Positions 27,112 to 36,135 of a DNA stretch of 64,000 nt are shown piece after piece. The translations under genes and the position numbers were made by a program. The stretch spans positions 124,001 to 188,000 of the forward strand of contig JAFKEE010000023.1 of the NCBI GenBank assembly GCA_017307505.1. The letters run 5' to 3'. This DNA comes from Acidobacteriota bacterium. GTDB taxonomy: Bacteria > Acidobacteriota > Terriglobia > Bryobacterales > Bryobacteraceae. Numbering within the stretch: position 1 is the stretch's first letter; each line of letters opens with the position of its first letter. The notes under the pieces are model-generated. The model saw only the letters and a list, made by a program, of their open reading frames with translations. It ran no database searches and was not told the DNA's origin.

Positions 27112-27597
27112 ATGAACGTTCGATCACTGATGCTCGTTTTCATGGCCGTAGTACTGACTGGCTGCGGAAGGGTCTCTCCTTCCAGGATTGAAAGGGCTGC
27201 AACACGGGCAGCCGAGCGGCAAACGGCGCGCATCATGGCGCGCGATCTCACCCGGGACGGCGCCTCGAAGGCCACACGCCTACGAGCCAATCGGCGCGTC
27301 TTCAGGTTTACGACCAAGGCTCGGGCCACTGCGGCACAGAGGGAGGGGTTCTCTCCAGGCACTCATTTCACAGCGACAGCTGGTGCCGGCCGACCTCTAA
27401 GCGGAAACGCGGCAAAGAAGCGCTATGGGCTACCCAACACACCTGATCGCCGTCTGAGCGTGACATTGCCCGAGGGTACGCTCGTAAAGCCCAACAAGGT
27501 GATTGGCGGTACGCCCGGCTATGGAGAGATTCGAATAGAGAACTGGATTTCGCGGGAATCGGTCGCTGCTGAAGCGGTTCTCGTTCCTGGGCGCTGA
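27112..27597 (+). CDS. small lipoprotein
   Basis: 161 aa. A type II signal peptide ends VVLTGC (Cys near residue 19). Residues 20-85 are Arg- and Ala-rich and helical, and the C-terminal half is Gly/Pro-rich with KRYGLPNTPDRRLSVTLPEGT and GGTPGYGEIRIENW. That tail vaguely recalls C-terminal domains of some secreted toxins, but I would not assign it. Last gene of the four-gene operon; RBS AGAGAGGA upstream. Confidence 0.68.
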   Translation: MNVRSLMLVFMAVVLTGCGRVSPSRIERAATRAAERQTARIMARDLTRDGASKATRLRANRRVFRFTTKARATAAQREGFSPGTHFTATAGAGRPLSGNAAKKRYGLPNTPDRRLSVTLPEGTLVKPNKVIGGTPGYGEIRIENWISRESVAAEAVLVPGR

Positions 27598-27788
27598 GGC
27601 CCATTCAGTTTGCAGCAGACGTCACGGTATGAGCAACTACCGATGACGCGCAAGCGACAAGGAGGAACAGAACAGCTATCATGAGCGAAATGATATCAAC
27701 CCGTGGATTGCTGTTGTCCCGCAGCCCAATGGGTGATGATGCGATTCTAGAGTGCTACTGCGGTGGCGCCATCTATCGCAACCTAGAT

Positions 27789-28951
27789 TGCGGATTCCGG
27801 CGAAGGTGAACACCGATTCCGGAGGGAAGGCGAACGGCATTCCGGGCCGAAGGCGAACGCTGTCGGAGCGTAGCGACGCTGGCTCCTTGATTGTGCGGGA
27901 AGTGTTCGGCTTCGTCAAGGAAAACAGTCCGGAGCGCAGCGAAGGAAGGCAAATCTCAAGCGGAGAAAGGGGTGCGGGGAAAGGGGCGGCAGCCCTTGTC
28001 CCCGCGGAGCACGGCCGAGACCCCGGCGAGTTTCAGCTCGACGGCTGCCCGCCGCGTTTCTTGCGCATCGAGTCGCCGCGCATGTCGAGGCGATGAGCGT
28101 TGTGAACGAGCCGATCCAGGATGCCGTCGGCGGCGGTAGCCACGACTCCATCTGCTGATCGCGGGTCGCTTCGGCCCAGGTGTAACTGCTGGCGCCGAGA
28201 GTAGCGACGAATAACGACGCCGCCCCAGGCTGGCCGGTATGGCGATCATAGACGGGAATCGTGGCGCCGGCCCAGTCGACGAACATCCGCTCGCCGGCCT
28301 TGTGGTCCTGGCGCAGCACGACGTCCAGCTTGGAGCGCCAGCGTTGATACAGCTCGCAGAATCGAGAGTAGCGATAGCCTTCCGGGTGAGTTTGCCGGTA
28401 CTCTTCCCACAGCAGTTGCAGCGTGACGTACTTATTGATCCGCAGCTGCTCATCGACGGCGGCAAAGTCTGGCGCACTCCCGCTCGCTGGCGGTGACTTC
28501 ACGACGAGGGAACAACTCGGCTTCGGCGCGTGCTTCATCCCAGTCATCAGTCATCCGGCAAGGGCCGGGTCAGCCCGGCCGCCTCGGCTCGCTTCAGGTA
28601 CTTGTGAACCGTGCCCACCCCGAGCGAGCAACTTCGCCCGATCTGCTGGTAGCCAAGTTTGAGTTCGAATCGGAGGCGTAGGACCTCCCGCAACTTCCGC
28701 ATGGACAGTCTCCTGGCCGGCACGCTGATCCTCCCTTGGAGGGCTCATTGTGCCGGGATAATGTCCAGCGCCGCCGCGCCCGCGAAAAACATTCCGGGGA
28801 ACGTGAAAACGATTCCGGGCGGGTCGTGAAAACTGTTCGGCTTCCCGCCAGGAATGTCTTTCGCCTTCAGCCCGGAATCGCTTTCACCTTCACCCCGGAA
28901 TGCTTTTCACGTTCATCCCGGAATCGTTTTCACCTTGCCCCGGAATCCGCA
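27789..28951. mobile_element. IS21-family remnant with matching ends and 6-bp target duplication
   Basis: Both ends share a long multi-repeat terminal sequence: the left end begins TGCGGATTCCGG at 27789 and the right end is its reverse complement, finishing at 28951. Each end has three to four spaced CGATTCCGG/GCATTCCGG units typical of IS21. CTAGAT flanks both sides (27783-27788 and 28952-28957), a target duplication. The interior is only 1.16 kb against about 2.5 kb for an intact IS21, because most of istA and istB is deleted. It is not autonomous but could be mobilised in trans. Confidence 0.92.
28033..28702 (-). pseudogene. istA/istB fusion remnant (IS21 transposase and helper)
   Basis: From the ATG at 28702 (AGGAG upstream) the reading MRKLREVLRLRFELKLGYQQIGRS is the IstA N-terminal HTH. 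A frameshift near 28550 interrupts it. The next frame carries QLLWEEYRQTHPEGYRYSRFCELY and GERMFVDWAGATIPV, the start of the IstA integrase core with its first Asp. Near 28150 the sequence jumps to [23 protein letters not shown], the IstB C-terminus, ending at TGA 28033-28035. So one deletion joins istA to istB. Confidence 0.88.
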
Positions 28952-29034
28952 CTAGATCCACCAATGGATGCAGAGGTCTGCCGATTGCCGATTACAGGCT
29001 CTGGGCTGTCCTGGTGTTCATTGGCATCGCCCCG

Positions 29035-29376
29035 TGTTGCGGGAAGCGCTTCTGAAGAAGATGTTACGGAGTCGCGTAGCTGTCCACTCCGGGTGACCCG
29101 AGACGTTTTGCTTGGCAATCGAGGAGGCACAAGCACTCGGAATACCAGCCGTTGTTGGAGATTCGGCTGTTTGCCAGAAAGAGTAAGGCACGGAATCACG
29201 GGCTTTGTCGTTCCGGATAGGCAATCCTTCCCTGAAGCTACAATAACTCTACTACGAGACGATTCCCTTTGGAAGAATTGAAGAATTGCAGTTCCGCCGC
29301 CAGTAGCCTTCAACGCGGTCTGTCATGGGATGATGTTGCGGAGCGCTTCGAAGCGTTATGCAGAAGCATGCCGTGA
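29035..29376 (+). pseudogene. glycosyltransferase (family 4 type) C-terminal remnant
   Basis: Homology can be followed over several frames: EALLKKMLRSRVAVHSG (near 29040), ETFCLAIEEAQALGIPAVVGDSA (29100-29165, the EX7E-type donor motif), ERVRHGITGFVVPD then ATITLLRDDSLW (29175-29278), and QRGLSWDDVAERFEAL ending at TGA 29374-29376. At least three frameshifts separate these parts and the N-terminal domain is absent, so it is a relic. It lies just outside the IS21 remnant. Confidence 0.75.
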
Positions 29377-29438
29377 GTGCGTGCCACGACATGAAGCGAT
29401 GTTGCGAGTCCGCCAAACGTACTTGCCCTACGATGGAC

Positions 29439-30071
29439 TCACACACTCGTGTTGTCCATCTGATCTGACCAAAAGCGTTTGAGCAAAGAGTTGGCTACGA
29501 CTGCCATGAAAGGATCGCTCGAGGCAGAAGCGAGCACCAAGATACCCTTTGCAGCGATCGGATCGGCGGCGTACTGCGGGAGGCAACAGAGGTAGATCCA
29601 GCGTTTGGACTCAGGGCACTCAGCGATCCTTCTCAAAACCGAAAGAACGATTTCTTCAGGTGTCCCGAGATACGAAAGGCAGCCTTGGAACGAATCCCAG
29701 TGGTCCTTAACAAAATCAAAGAGCCGCTGATGTGTTGCGAGCGGGAGGCTCGGATCATCCAAGAGCCGCCACAGGAGCTCAGTCCTCAGAGATGGACTTG
29801 CGGAGTCAAACCTGCGGGCCAACAGGCTCCGCACCTCGGAGCTGATCGCAAAAGGTTTCACGAGTGCAAGGTAGAATGCAGCGCGTACGCCCTCCTGCAG
29901 CTCGATATTTGGCATGATCCAATCCAAGTCACCCTCTTTGATTTCAGAGCGAAGAGCATCGACAGTACTCGCTACATTCCAGGCAATAAGCTCATCGTCC
30001 GTCGGTCGGTAACCTTCCCGCAGTCGAGTGATAAGTTCACGACCGTCTTGGGGTTTAGCAGTGTGTATCAC
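29439..30071 (-). CDS. unknown helical protein, last gene of the kinase/LOG operon
   Basis: 210 aa; the ATG overlaps the LOG stop (ATGA, 30068-30071). The sequence is alpha-helical with repeated R-x-x-LLWRLLDDP and RIAECPESKRW units suggestive of HEAT-like repeats. No catalytic motif or signal peptide. Its tight coupling to LOG suggests that it works with that enzyme, as regulator or scaffold. Family not recognised. Confidence 0.75.
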   Translation of the reverse strand: MIHTAKPQDGRELITRLREGYRPTDDELIAWNVASTVDALRSEIKEGDLDWIMPNIELQEGVRAAFYLALVKPFAISSEVRSLLARRFDSASPSLRTELLWRLLDDPSLPLATHQRLFDFVKDHWDSFQGCLSYLGTPEEIVLSVLRRIAECPESKRWIYLCCLPQYAADPIAAKGILVLASASSDPFMAVVANSLLKRFWSDQMDNTSV

Positions 30072-30652
30072 GATGACTCCTCTCCGTGGTAAAATCGATT
30101 CCTTTCAGCAACTACTGTGGACAGATTCGTGAGCAAGCTCTCGGGATCGCTGCTGACGATGACGTTGTCTCTGTCGCTCGGGGAAAGAAGCCCCTCTGCT
30201 AAGGCGCCGTCGATAAACGCGAGCAGGGAATCATAGTACCCACTGACGTTCAACAGACCGCACGGCTTTGAGTGAAGTCCAAGCTGGGCTCCAGTGAGCG
30301 TATCCCAGAACTCGTCCTGTGTGCCTACACCACCTGGAAGAACAACCACCGCGTCTGCCAACGTCAGCATCAGCTTCTTCCGTTCATCCATCGTCTCCAC
30401 GATTCGGAGACTGGTAAGGCTTTCACAGGCGATTCCGTCGTCAACGAGGAATCGCGGTATGACGCCTGTGATTTGGCCGCCATGTTCCAAGACGGAAGTG
30501 GCAAGCAATCCCATCAGTCCGGTTTTCACGCCTCCGAAAATGACGTGGATGCCGCTCCTGGCGAGCAGCTTCCCAACCTCGATTACGACACCTCTAAGCG
30601 CAGTGGTCCCAGGTAAAGCAGATCCACATTGGACCGAAACAGAAGTCAACAC
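30068..30652 (-). CDS. LOG-family nucleotide 5'-monophosphate phosphoribohydrolase
   Basis: 194 aa, about the usual LOG length. It has VQCGSALPG, IFGGVKTGLMG, the catalytic Arg in ETMDERK (R91) and PGGVGTQDEFWD (residues 106-117, catalytic Glu114), then TGAQLGLHSKPCGLLNVSGYYD. LOG enzymes remove ribose-5-phosphate from nucleoside monophosphates (cytokinin ribotides in plants and some bacteria, AMP in others). It starts 18 bp after the receiver-like gene and overlaps the next gene by four bases. Substrate unknown. Confidence 0.93.
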   Translation of the reverse strand: MLTSVSVQCGSALPGTTALRGVVIEVGKLLARSGIHVIFGGVKTGLMGLLATSVLEHGGQITGVIPRFLVDDGIACESLTSLRIVETMDERKKLMLTLADAVVVLPGGVGTQDEFWDTLTGAQLGLHSKPCGLLNVSGYYDSLLAFIDGALAEGLLSPSDRDNVIVSSDPESLLTNLSTVVAERNRFYHGEESS

Positions 30653-30670
30653 TTGTTCGAATGATCCCTT

Positions 30671-32038
30671 CTACCGCACGCAGCGCGGGGCGGAATTCGC
30701 ATTGGCCCTCAGACGGTTGACCCACCAGTACTGTCCTACCTCGCGGTAAGGAGAAGGTAGCGGGTCATCTGTGGTTTCCAGGTGGTCGAAGAACTCTCTG
30801 AGACCTCGAAACCCAAGTGGCTGGAGGCAACCATCCACGGCCCGCCGGTTAGAGAACCTTGAGCCCTTCTTCACCTTCTTTCCTTGGGCCTCGTCAGCCT
30901 TCTCGCCGGCCGGAACGTACCCGAAATCAGCAAGAAGGCTGTGCGTATTGAAGTGTGGTGTTTCACCGTCCGGAACGGTCTCCAGGTATTTTTGTTGCAA
31001 CCACCAACAGACGATTGCCATGGCTCCAATGCGCTTCTGGCGGTCTCTTGGCAAACCCTTCAGTACCGTGGGGTGATAGTTGGCAACACGCTGCATGATC
31101 GCGTCCACCTGCGCCACGAGGGAGGTTACCTTCTCTACTCTACTGGCTTCCTGCAACGCCTCCAAAAACACGCGCAAGCATGCTAGCGATTCAGACGGCC
31201 AAAAGTCGTCCCGTCGGTCGGTCAGTTGATCTGCAAACAGCGATTGCAGGAGGAGATCCCGCTTCCACGGCGTCCCGCGGGAGTTTGACAACTGGATGCA
31301 CGCTCTCGTCAGCGCCTGACGATTATCGTTTGTCGGCGCGGCCACTAGGCGAAGTGCATTCTCGAGCCCCTCCGCCCCCACGCGAGTTCTCTCGTCTTCT
31401 ACGTGTTCGAGTAACTTCTGACGGTAGCGGACCATTATGTCCTTGAACACGACTTCTGGTCCACCTTTCGGCAGACACTGGATGGCGTTGGAGAAATGCG
31501 TCACAGCATAGCCAGGCGTCTTGTGGAGTCCGACATCATCCCACTTCCAAGGACTCCCCATCACGTTTGCTTCAACTCTCTGTTCCAATGCCGACAGTAG
31601 GCTGAAGACGATAATCGCAATAGGATCATCCTTCACGCTCTTCGGGTCACCGCTGTGATAGCCCCACACGAAGGGCGGACCCCACGGATCCTGTTTCGCT
31701 GCAAATGTCAATGCATGCAATAGCCCGAGAGGGTTTACCTTCTCATCAGGATTCCCATTCTCTTCACCGTATGGGGGCGCCCAAGGATCCTCGTCAAACT
31801 TGATGTCGATGAACATCAAGTCAAACGATAGACGTTCTGGTTGCGATCCAAGTATCTGAACGTGCTGGAGCCACTGGGCGAGACGTGGTAAAGTCTTGTC
31901 CTGCCTCTTCCCATCGTCTACCTTGACGATCTCGACGAGATTTGTCCTCAACGGTGGGCCTTCCTCGCCAGCTTTTCCAGGGAAGCCTTGATCGTTAATA
32001 GCAAATAGTCGCAGGAGCGACGACTGGGTGGTCCTCAT
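30671..32038 (-). CDS. receiver-like (REC) N-terminus with helical C-terminal domain
   Basis: 455 aa; its ATG overlaps the kinase stop (32035-32038). Residues 1-140 look like a divergent response-regulator receiver: FAINDQG (acid-pocket position), FDLMFIDIKFDED with Asp78 as possible phospho-acceptor, and PPFVWGYHSGD as the fourth strand with Ser. Residues 150-455 are helical with no HTH or known output domain that I can see. Directly downstream of a histidine-kinase-like gene, it is the likely cognate partner. The REC reading is by eye and needs a profile search. Confidence 0.65.
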   Translation of the reverse strand: MRTTQSSLLRLFAINDQGFPGKAGEEGPPLRTNLVEIVKVDDGKRQDKTLPRLAQWLQHVQILGSQPERLSFDLMFIDIKFDEDPWAPPYGEENGNPDEKVNPLGLLHALTFAAKQDPWGPPFVWGYHSGDPKSVKDDPIAIIVFSLLSALEQRVEANVMGSPWKWDDVGLHKTPGYAVTHFSNAIQCLPKGGPEVVFKDIMVRYRQKLLEHVEDERTRVGAEGLENALRLVAAPTNDNRQALTRACIQLSNSRGTPWKRDLLLQSLFADQLTDRRDDFWPSESLACLRVFLEALQEASRVEKVTSLVAQVDAIMQRVANYHPTVLKGLPRDRQKRIGAMAIVCWWLQQKYLETVPDGETPHFNTHSLLADFGYVPAGEKADEAQGKKVKKGSRFSNRRAVDGCLQPLGFRGLREFFDHLETTDDPLPSPYREVGQYWWVNRLRANANSAPRCVR

Positions 32039-33567
32039 AGAATTCTCCTAACGGACTCAAACCTAAGCTTCATGGGCGAGTAGATGAATCTCGAGCGGAC
32101 GTAGCCATCTGCGCCGAAGAAACTGTTCGGATAGCGTTCAATTCGTTCGGCCGGCAATAACTCAACCGCATTGTCAAAACGTCTGAAAAGTTCATTCAGC
32201 AATCGTATGGACTTAGAGACTACAAGCTTTCGGCCCTGAACAGGGTTGTAGAGAGTGACAGACGCGACGAGGTTGCTTGCCACGTCCACAGAAAAGTCTA
32301 CATGCGAGGGTGCGAGGTCGGTCGCAAGTGCCGCTCGTGCGGCGTTACGACACAACTCAGAGAGCCCTGAGAGGAAGCATAAATGGGGTTCCTCCGTCTT
32401 TTCGCTAAACGGCGGCAACATTGCGTTATACGAGGAGGACGGGCGGCACACGTCTTCGACTGTATTGCTGCTGATGCAGCGAACAGTTAGGCGATCGCCG
32501 GGATCCTCGACGTATATGAAAGCCGCGACGGCACGCTTTAAAGCCGCACTCAGGAGCACCCGGTCCTGTTCTGTGGGATGGTACGACACGGAGCCAGGGC
32601 CGTCAACCGAGCCGATCCATTCCGCTGGCAGCTCACCTCTTTCAGCTTTAGCTACTGCAGTAAAAACTCCGCATAGACCGGAAAGGCTCTTGAACCGTTC
32701 AAAACAGTCGTCTGCCTCTCTTAGAAGATGAGGAGCCTCATCCCGTACGGAGTTCCGAAGTTCCTTCATTCCAGATGTGTCAAGCCGGTTCTTGAGCTCG
32801 TGTCCAAAGGCGAAATAGGTCTGTTCCAGGCGATAGGCTGCTTCTTCTCTGTGGCCACTGTCCACGATCGTACGATGAAACGCGCCGTTTAACAGGCCGT
32901 ACGCTTTCTCAATAGCGGCGGTTAGAACCGGTGACCGCAAGCCTTCTGGCGTCGACGACTGGACGACCACGAACAGGGAGCCGCCCCATTGCAGAGAACC
33001 CTCATCACGTGAACCAAGACAGATCCAGAGTACGCCTGCGGGGCCGGCAACCTCGCCAAGGAGAGGTTGAGCATACTCGGTAAATCGCCGCTCCACATCG
33101 CCATCAATAGTGCGGGGGGTCGGCGAAAAAGACATGGCCTTTGTAACAATGCAGGGTCTGGGCGCAGAACTCGAAGGTGCCGTGTGCATTTCGTGGAAGT
33201 AAACACAACACCGACCAATGAACTCTGTGTAACGTTTGAGCGCGAGCAGACTCCCGCGGACACCAGACGCGAAGAACGTGTCCAGCCGCCGCAGATACCA
33301 CGTGTCGTCTGCGTGCTCGGCCTCGTACCGAGCGACGTGAAGACCTCGTCGCTTACGAGTCTCAAGGTCTGGCAGCACTGCGGCAAGATTTAGGACAGGT
33401 ACGGAAACATGAGGCGACGTGAAAATGGACGCGAGGCGGCTGGCTGCTGGATGCCGTTCTGCCTCGCGAAAGTCCGCCTCCTTTTCGCTAAGCAGGAGCC
33501 TCAACAACTCCGCGATGGAATCCTCGTCATGAGCACCTTGGATATCCAGCTTCTGAGGAGTAGTCAC
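32035..33567 (-). CDS. atypical histidine-kinase-like protein
   Basis: 510 aa, soluble (no transmembrane segment). Residues 1-240 hold a GAF-like or otherwise unassigned sensor region. An H-box-like FGHELKNRLDTSG places His256 at the usual phospho-site, followed by a dimerisation-type helix, and LSELCRNAARAALA (Asn408) matches an N-box of an HATPase domain. The later G-boxes are poorly conserved, so catalytic activity is uncertain. Gene order and a four-base overlap pair it with the receiver-like protein. Confidence 0.6.
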   Translation of the reverse strand: MTTPQKLDIQGAHDEDSIAELLRLLLSEKEADFREAERHPAASRLASIFTSPHVSVPVLNLAAVLPDLETRKRRGLHVARYEAEHADDTWYLRRLDTFFASGVRGSLLALKRYTEFIGRCCVYFHEMHTAPSSSAPRPCIVTKAMSFSPTPRTIDGDVERRFTEYAQPLLGEVAGPAGVLWICLGSRDEGSLQWGGSLFVVVQSSTPEGLRSPVLTAAIEKAYGLLNGAFHRTIVDSGHREEAAYRLEQTYFAFGHELKNRLDTSGMKELRNSVRDEAPHLLREADDCFERFKSLSGLCGVFTAVAKAERGELPAEWIGSVDGPGSVSYHPTEQDRVLLSAALKRAVAAFIYVEDPGDRLTVRCISSNTVEDVCRPSSSYNAMLPPFSEKTEEPHLCFLSGLSELCRNAARAALATDLAPSHVDFSVDVASNLVASVTLYNPVQGRKLVVSKSIRLLNELFRRFDNAVELLPAERIERYPNSFFGADGYVRSRFIYSPMKLRFESVRRIL

Positions 33568-33575
33568 GACTAGGT

Positions 33576-34376
33576 CTAGCCCTTTCGAAACTTTAAGATA
33601 TCGAACAGCAATGCGTCCGAAAAGGCACCGAGGCCCACGTGGTGAGACAGGTGTTCGATCCCCAGTAGCTCCAGACCCGCCTTGGCTGCTTCACCGATGT
33701 ACTGTGCCAATGGCCGGACGATGCGACAATAGGGCGCTGCGGGCTCTAGGCCTGCTCGCGGAAATGTTTTGACGAGGAGAACTGGTTCGTCAACTGCTCC
33801 TTGAGTGACATATGCCTCAAGGTCTGCTCGATTGCGCTCCACCTCTTTGGTCGGGTCCATAATGACGACCATTGCCGTCCCTCCTGGGAAGATGGAGCTG
33901 GCTATGTTGTGAAAAGCGCGACCAACTTGCTCCATCTCATCGACAGACAGAATCGACGTCACCAAATGGGCAATTCGCTCCGGAGCGAAGCCAGCTAATT
34001 CAAGATCGCCGAGCGCGTAGGTTATACTCGCGCCCACGGAACGGCTGCTCGCCTGCGCCAACATCGCTGGACAGAAATCAATTCCCTGCAAAACCGCGTG
34101 CGGGACAAAACTCCTGATCGCTCTGAGGAACGCACCTTCGCCGCAACCCACGTCCGTAACGATCGGGTTGTCCAGCGACGATATAAAGTCGCGAGATCTC
34201 AACGCCAATGACTCGAGAAGCATTCCGCGGTTTAGGTCAGCATCAATGTGTTCGCTCCAAGTAGGGCTATTGGAGGTCCACCACGCAAGCCGTTCCTGGT
34301 GATACTGTGCAGGTATGTTGGGAGTCGCCAGGAGAATCCGGCTACGCGGTTGTTCCATCTTAGTGAGAATAGGCAT
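33576..34376 (-). CDS. class I SAM-dependent methyltransferase
   Basis: 266 aa. Motif I VTDVGCGEGAFLRAI is near residues 75-89, with LQGIDFCPAMLAQAS and LVTSILSVDEMEQVGRAF following the methyltransferase pattern. It overlaps the substrate-binding-protein gene by 17 bp and precedes the kinase by eight, so it is central in the operon. Resembles small-molecule methyltransferases; substrate unknown. It could modify the imported ligand or the LOG product. Confidence 0.85.
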   Translation of the reverse strand: MPILTKMEQPRSRILLATPNIPAQYHQERLAWWTSNSPTWSEHIDADLNRGMLLESLALRSRDFISSLDNPIVTDVGCGEGAFLRAIRSFVPHAVLQGIDFCPAMLAQASSRSVGASITYALGDLELAGFAPERIAHLVTSILSVDEMEQVGRAFHNIASSIFPGGTAMVVIMDPTKEVERNRADLEAYVTQGAVDEPVLLVKTFPRAGLEPAAPYCRIVRPLAQYIGEAAKAGLELLGIEHLSHHVGLGAFSDALLFDILKFRKG

Positions 34377-35358
34377 TGTTCACCAAACTTGGTTCCCAAA
34401 CTTGTTCAACGCGCACTGCCTTGGGAGCAATGACGCCAATCTCTTCCAGCCCGCTAATCATAGCCTGCCATGTGTCGGTCGAAGCCGAGAGGGGTTTGCC
34501 ATTCTCCCCGGCAAAATACGGTAAGGCCAATTGCAGAGAGCGACGCTCCCGTTCGCGTACCAGAGATGGATAAGCGGCCAGGAGGTCTGAGAGTGAGGCG
34601 TCCGAATTGGCGATTGTATACGCCCATCCATTTGTGAGAGCTTTGACAAGAGCCTCTGCGAGCGGACGTTTCTTCTCAAGGATCTCCCGTCGAGTGAAGT
34701 AGACGGTTCCAGTGAACTTCACGTCGTATTGGGCCGGATCAATCATCTCATACGAGATTCCTTGCTGTTCCAGACTGACCGGCTCGTCGTAAACGAAAGC
34801 AGGCCGCACGTCGTACTGACCAAGGGCGAAAGTCTGAAGTTCGAAGGGGACCTGAATCTCTTTGAGTCTTTTTCGATCAATACCAGCTCGTTTCATCATC
34901 AGTTGATATATACGCTCGGTGTTGGTGCCAGCGAGCACCCCTATGCGCTTGCCAATGAAGTCCTTCGGGCCCTTAATTCCCGATTTGGCCTTTACAAGGA
35001 AGCACGTCGGACTCTTGCTGTTCGCCACACCTATAGCCACGAGAGGGGCTCCTTTTGCGACAGCGGCCACTAAAAGATCGCCGCCAACTACACCGAAGTC
35101 AGCTCCTCCGCTGAGGACTACCTTGATTGGATCAACATCTTCCGCTCCTGGGATGACCTTGAGCTGAATGCCTTCTACTTCGGCGAAGCGCTTGGCAGCG
35201 CTTACCTCACCTGCAAAGTTCGCGTTCGGGAACCACTCTTGTCGCAGTTCGACGATAGGCAAGCTCTTTTGCTGTGGCGCTCTTGAAGATGAACAAGAGC
35301 TCAAAGAGCCAGCAGCAACTATCGCACAGCAACTGAGTATCAACAGACGACGGTTCAT
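34360..35358 (-). CDS. NMT1/SsuA-type ABC substrate-binding lipoprotein
   Basis: 332 aa. Lipoprotein leader MNRRLLILSCCAIVAAGSLSSC with Cys22. The mature part has WFPNANFAGEVSAAKRFAEVEGI, VLSGGADFGVVGGDLLVAA, GPKDFIGKRIGVLAGT and AFVYDEPVSLEQQGI, characteristic of ABC binding proteins for nitrate, sulfonate, taurine or hydroxymethylpyrimidine (NMT1/THI5-like). Six bases follow the permease stop. It delivers an unknown small ligand to the permease and ATPase upstream. Confidence 0.9.
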   Translation of the reverse strand: MNRRLLILSCCAIVAAGSLSSCSSSRAPQQKSLPIVELRQEWFPNANFAGEVSAAKRFAEVEGIQLKVIPGAEDVDPIKVVLSGGADFGVVGGDLLVAAVAKGAPLVAIGVANSKSPTCFLVKAKSGIKGPKDFIGKRIGVLAGTNTERIYQLMMKRAGIDRKRLKEIQVPFELQTFALGQYDVRPAFVYDEPVSLEQQGISYEMIDPAQYDVKFTGTVYFTRREILEKKRPLAEALVKALTNGWAYTIANSDASLSDLLAAYPSLVRERERRSLQLALPYFAGENGKPLSASTDTWQAMISGLEEIGVIAPKAVRVEQVWEPSLVNNAYSH

Positions 35359-35364
35359 GTTCTT

Positions 35365-36135
35365 TTACCTTTCCGAATACCACGGTCCGAGTCGACGTTC
35401 CAATAGAAGTACAGCACCGTAAATTAGGCCTGAAAGTACAGCACCAGCGAAGATCCCGCTCATCATCAACTCCGGCTCCAGGCGCTTGGCGGAAATGAAG
35501 ATGTCTCTCCCTACACCCATGTCGGCACCATTGAATTCCGCCACTATAGCGCCGATGACGGAAAGCGGGGCTGCGATCCGCATGCCGGCAAAGAAATGTT
35601 CTGCACAGTGCGGGACCATGACGTGTCTTATCACCTGTTCTTTTGGCGCGGCCATGATCCGCATCATTTCCTGCGGCGCGCGTGGCGCTGACCTAATCCC
35701 GCCGATGACATTCGTCAGGATCGGGAAGAAGGCAATCAGTGCGCTCAAGAAGACCTTCCCGCTTGGCCCAGGGCCAAAAACAAGGATGATCATTGGTGCC
35801 AAGCAAACCAAAGGGATGACCTGCGATGCCACCAGCAATGGGAAGCTGACGCTCCCAATGCGCGGCTGGTAGATGCAGACGATGCCGAAGACAAGGGCGA
35901 ACACGGTTGCTACCACGAGGCCAAAGAGGCTTTCCGCCCCGGTATAGAGGAAGGACTGCGCCACCTCGTCAATATGCTCGGCAACGAACGCGCCGGTTCT
36001 CACCGGGCTGGAGACAAGCAGTCGCACAGTGCCGGAGGAATAGGCCCAAAGCTCCCAGGCCAGGAGTATCGTGGTGACGATGACGCCGCCTGCGATGAGC
36101 ACGGTGCGATCTTGAGCGGACTGTGAGCCGGTCAT
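35365..36135 (-). CDS. ABC transporter permease, SsuC/TauC type
   Basis: 256 aa with about six membrane helices. The EAA loop (PQEMMRIMAAPKEQVIRHVMVPHCAEHFFAGMRIAAPLSVIGAIVAEF) is typical of SsuC/TauC/ThiX permeases, ending with GADMGVGRDIFISAKRL. Its ATG overlaps the ATPase stop (ATGA, 36132-36135). It forms the membrane channel for the NMT1-type binding protein. Confidence 0.92.
   Translation of the reverse strand: MTGSQSAQDRTVLIAGGVIVTTILLAWELWAYSSGTVRLLVSSPVRTGAFVAEHIDEVAQSFLYTGAESLFGLVVATVFALVFGIVCIYQPRIGSVSFPLLVASQVIPLVCLAPMIILVFGPGPSGKVFLSALIAFFPILTNVIGGIRSAPRAPQEMMRIMAAPKEQVIRHVMVPHCAEHFFAGMRIAAPLSVIGAIVAEFNGADMGVGRDIFISAKRLEPELMMSGIFAGAVLSGLIYGAVLLLERRLGPWYSER

Noticed and set aside
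27681-27806. Small ORF with AAGGAGG upstream that runs into the IS21 end
   Set aside because: It terminates inside the IS end and has no protein character by itself; noted only as a possible interrupted gene.
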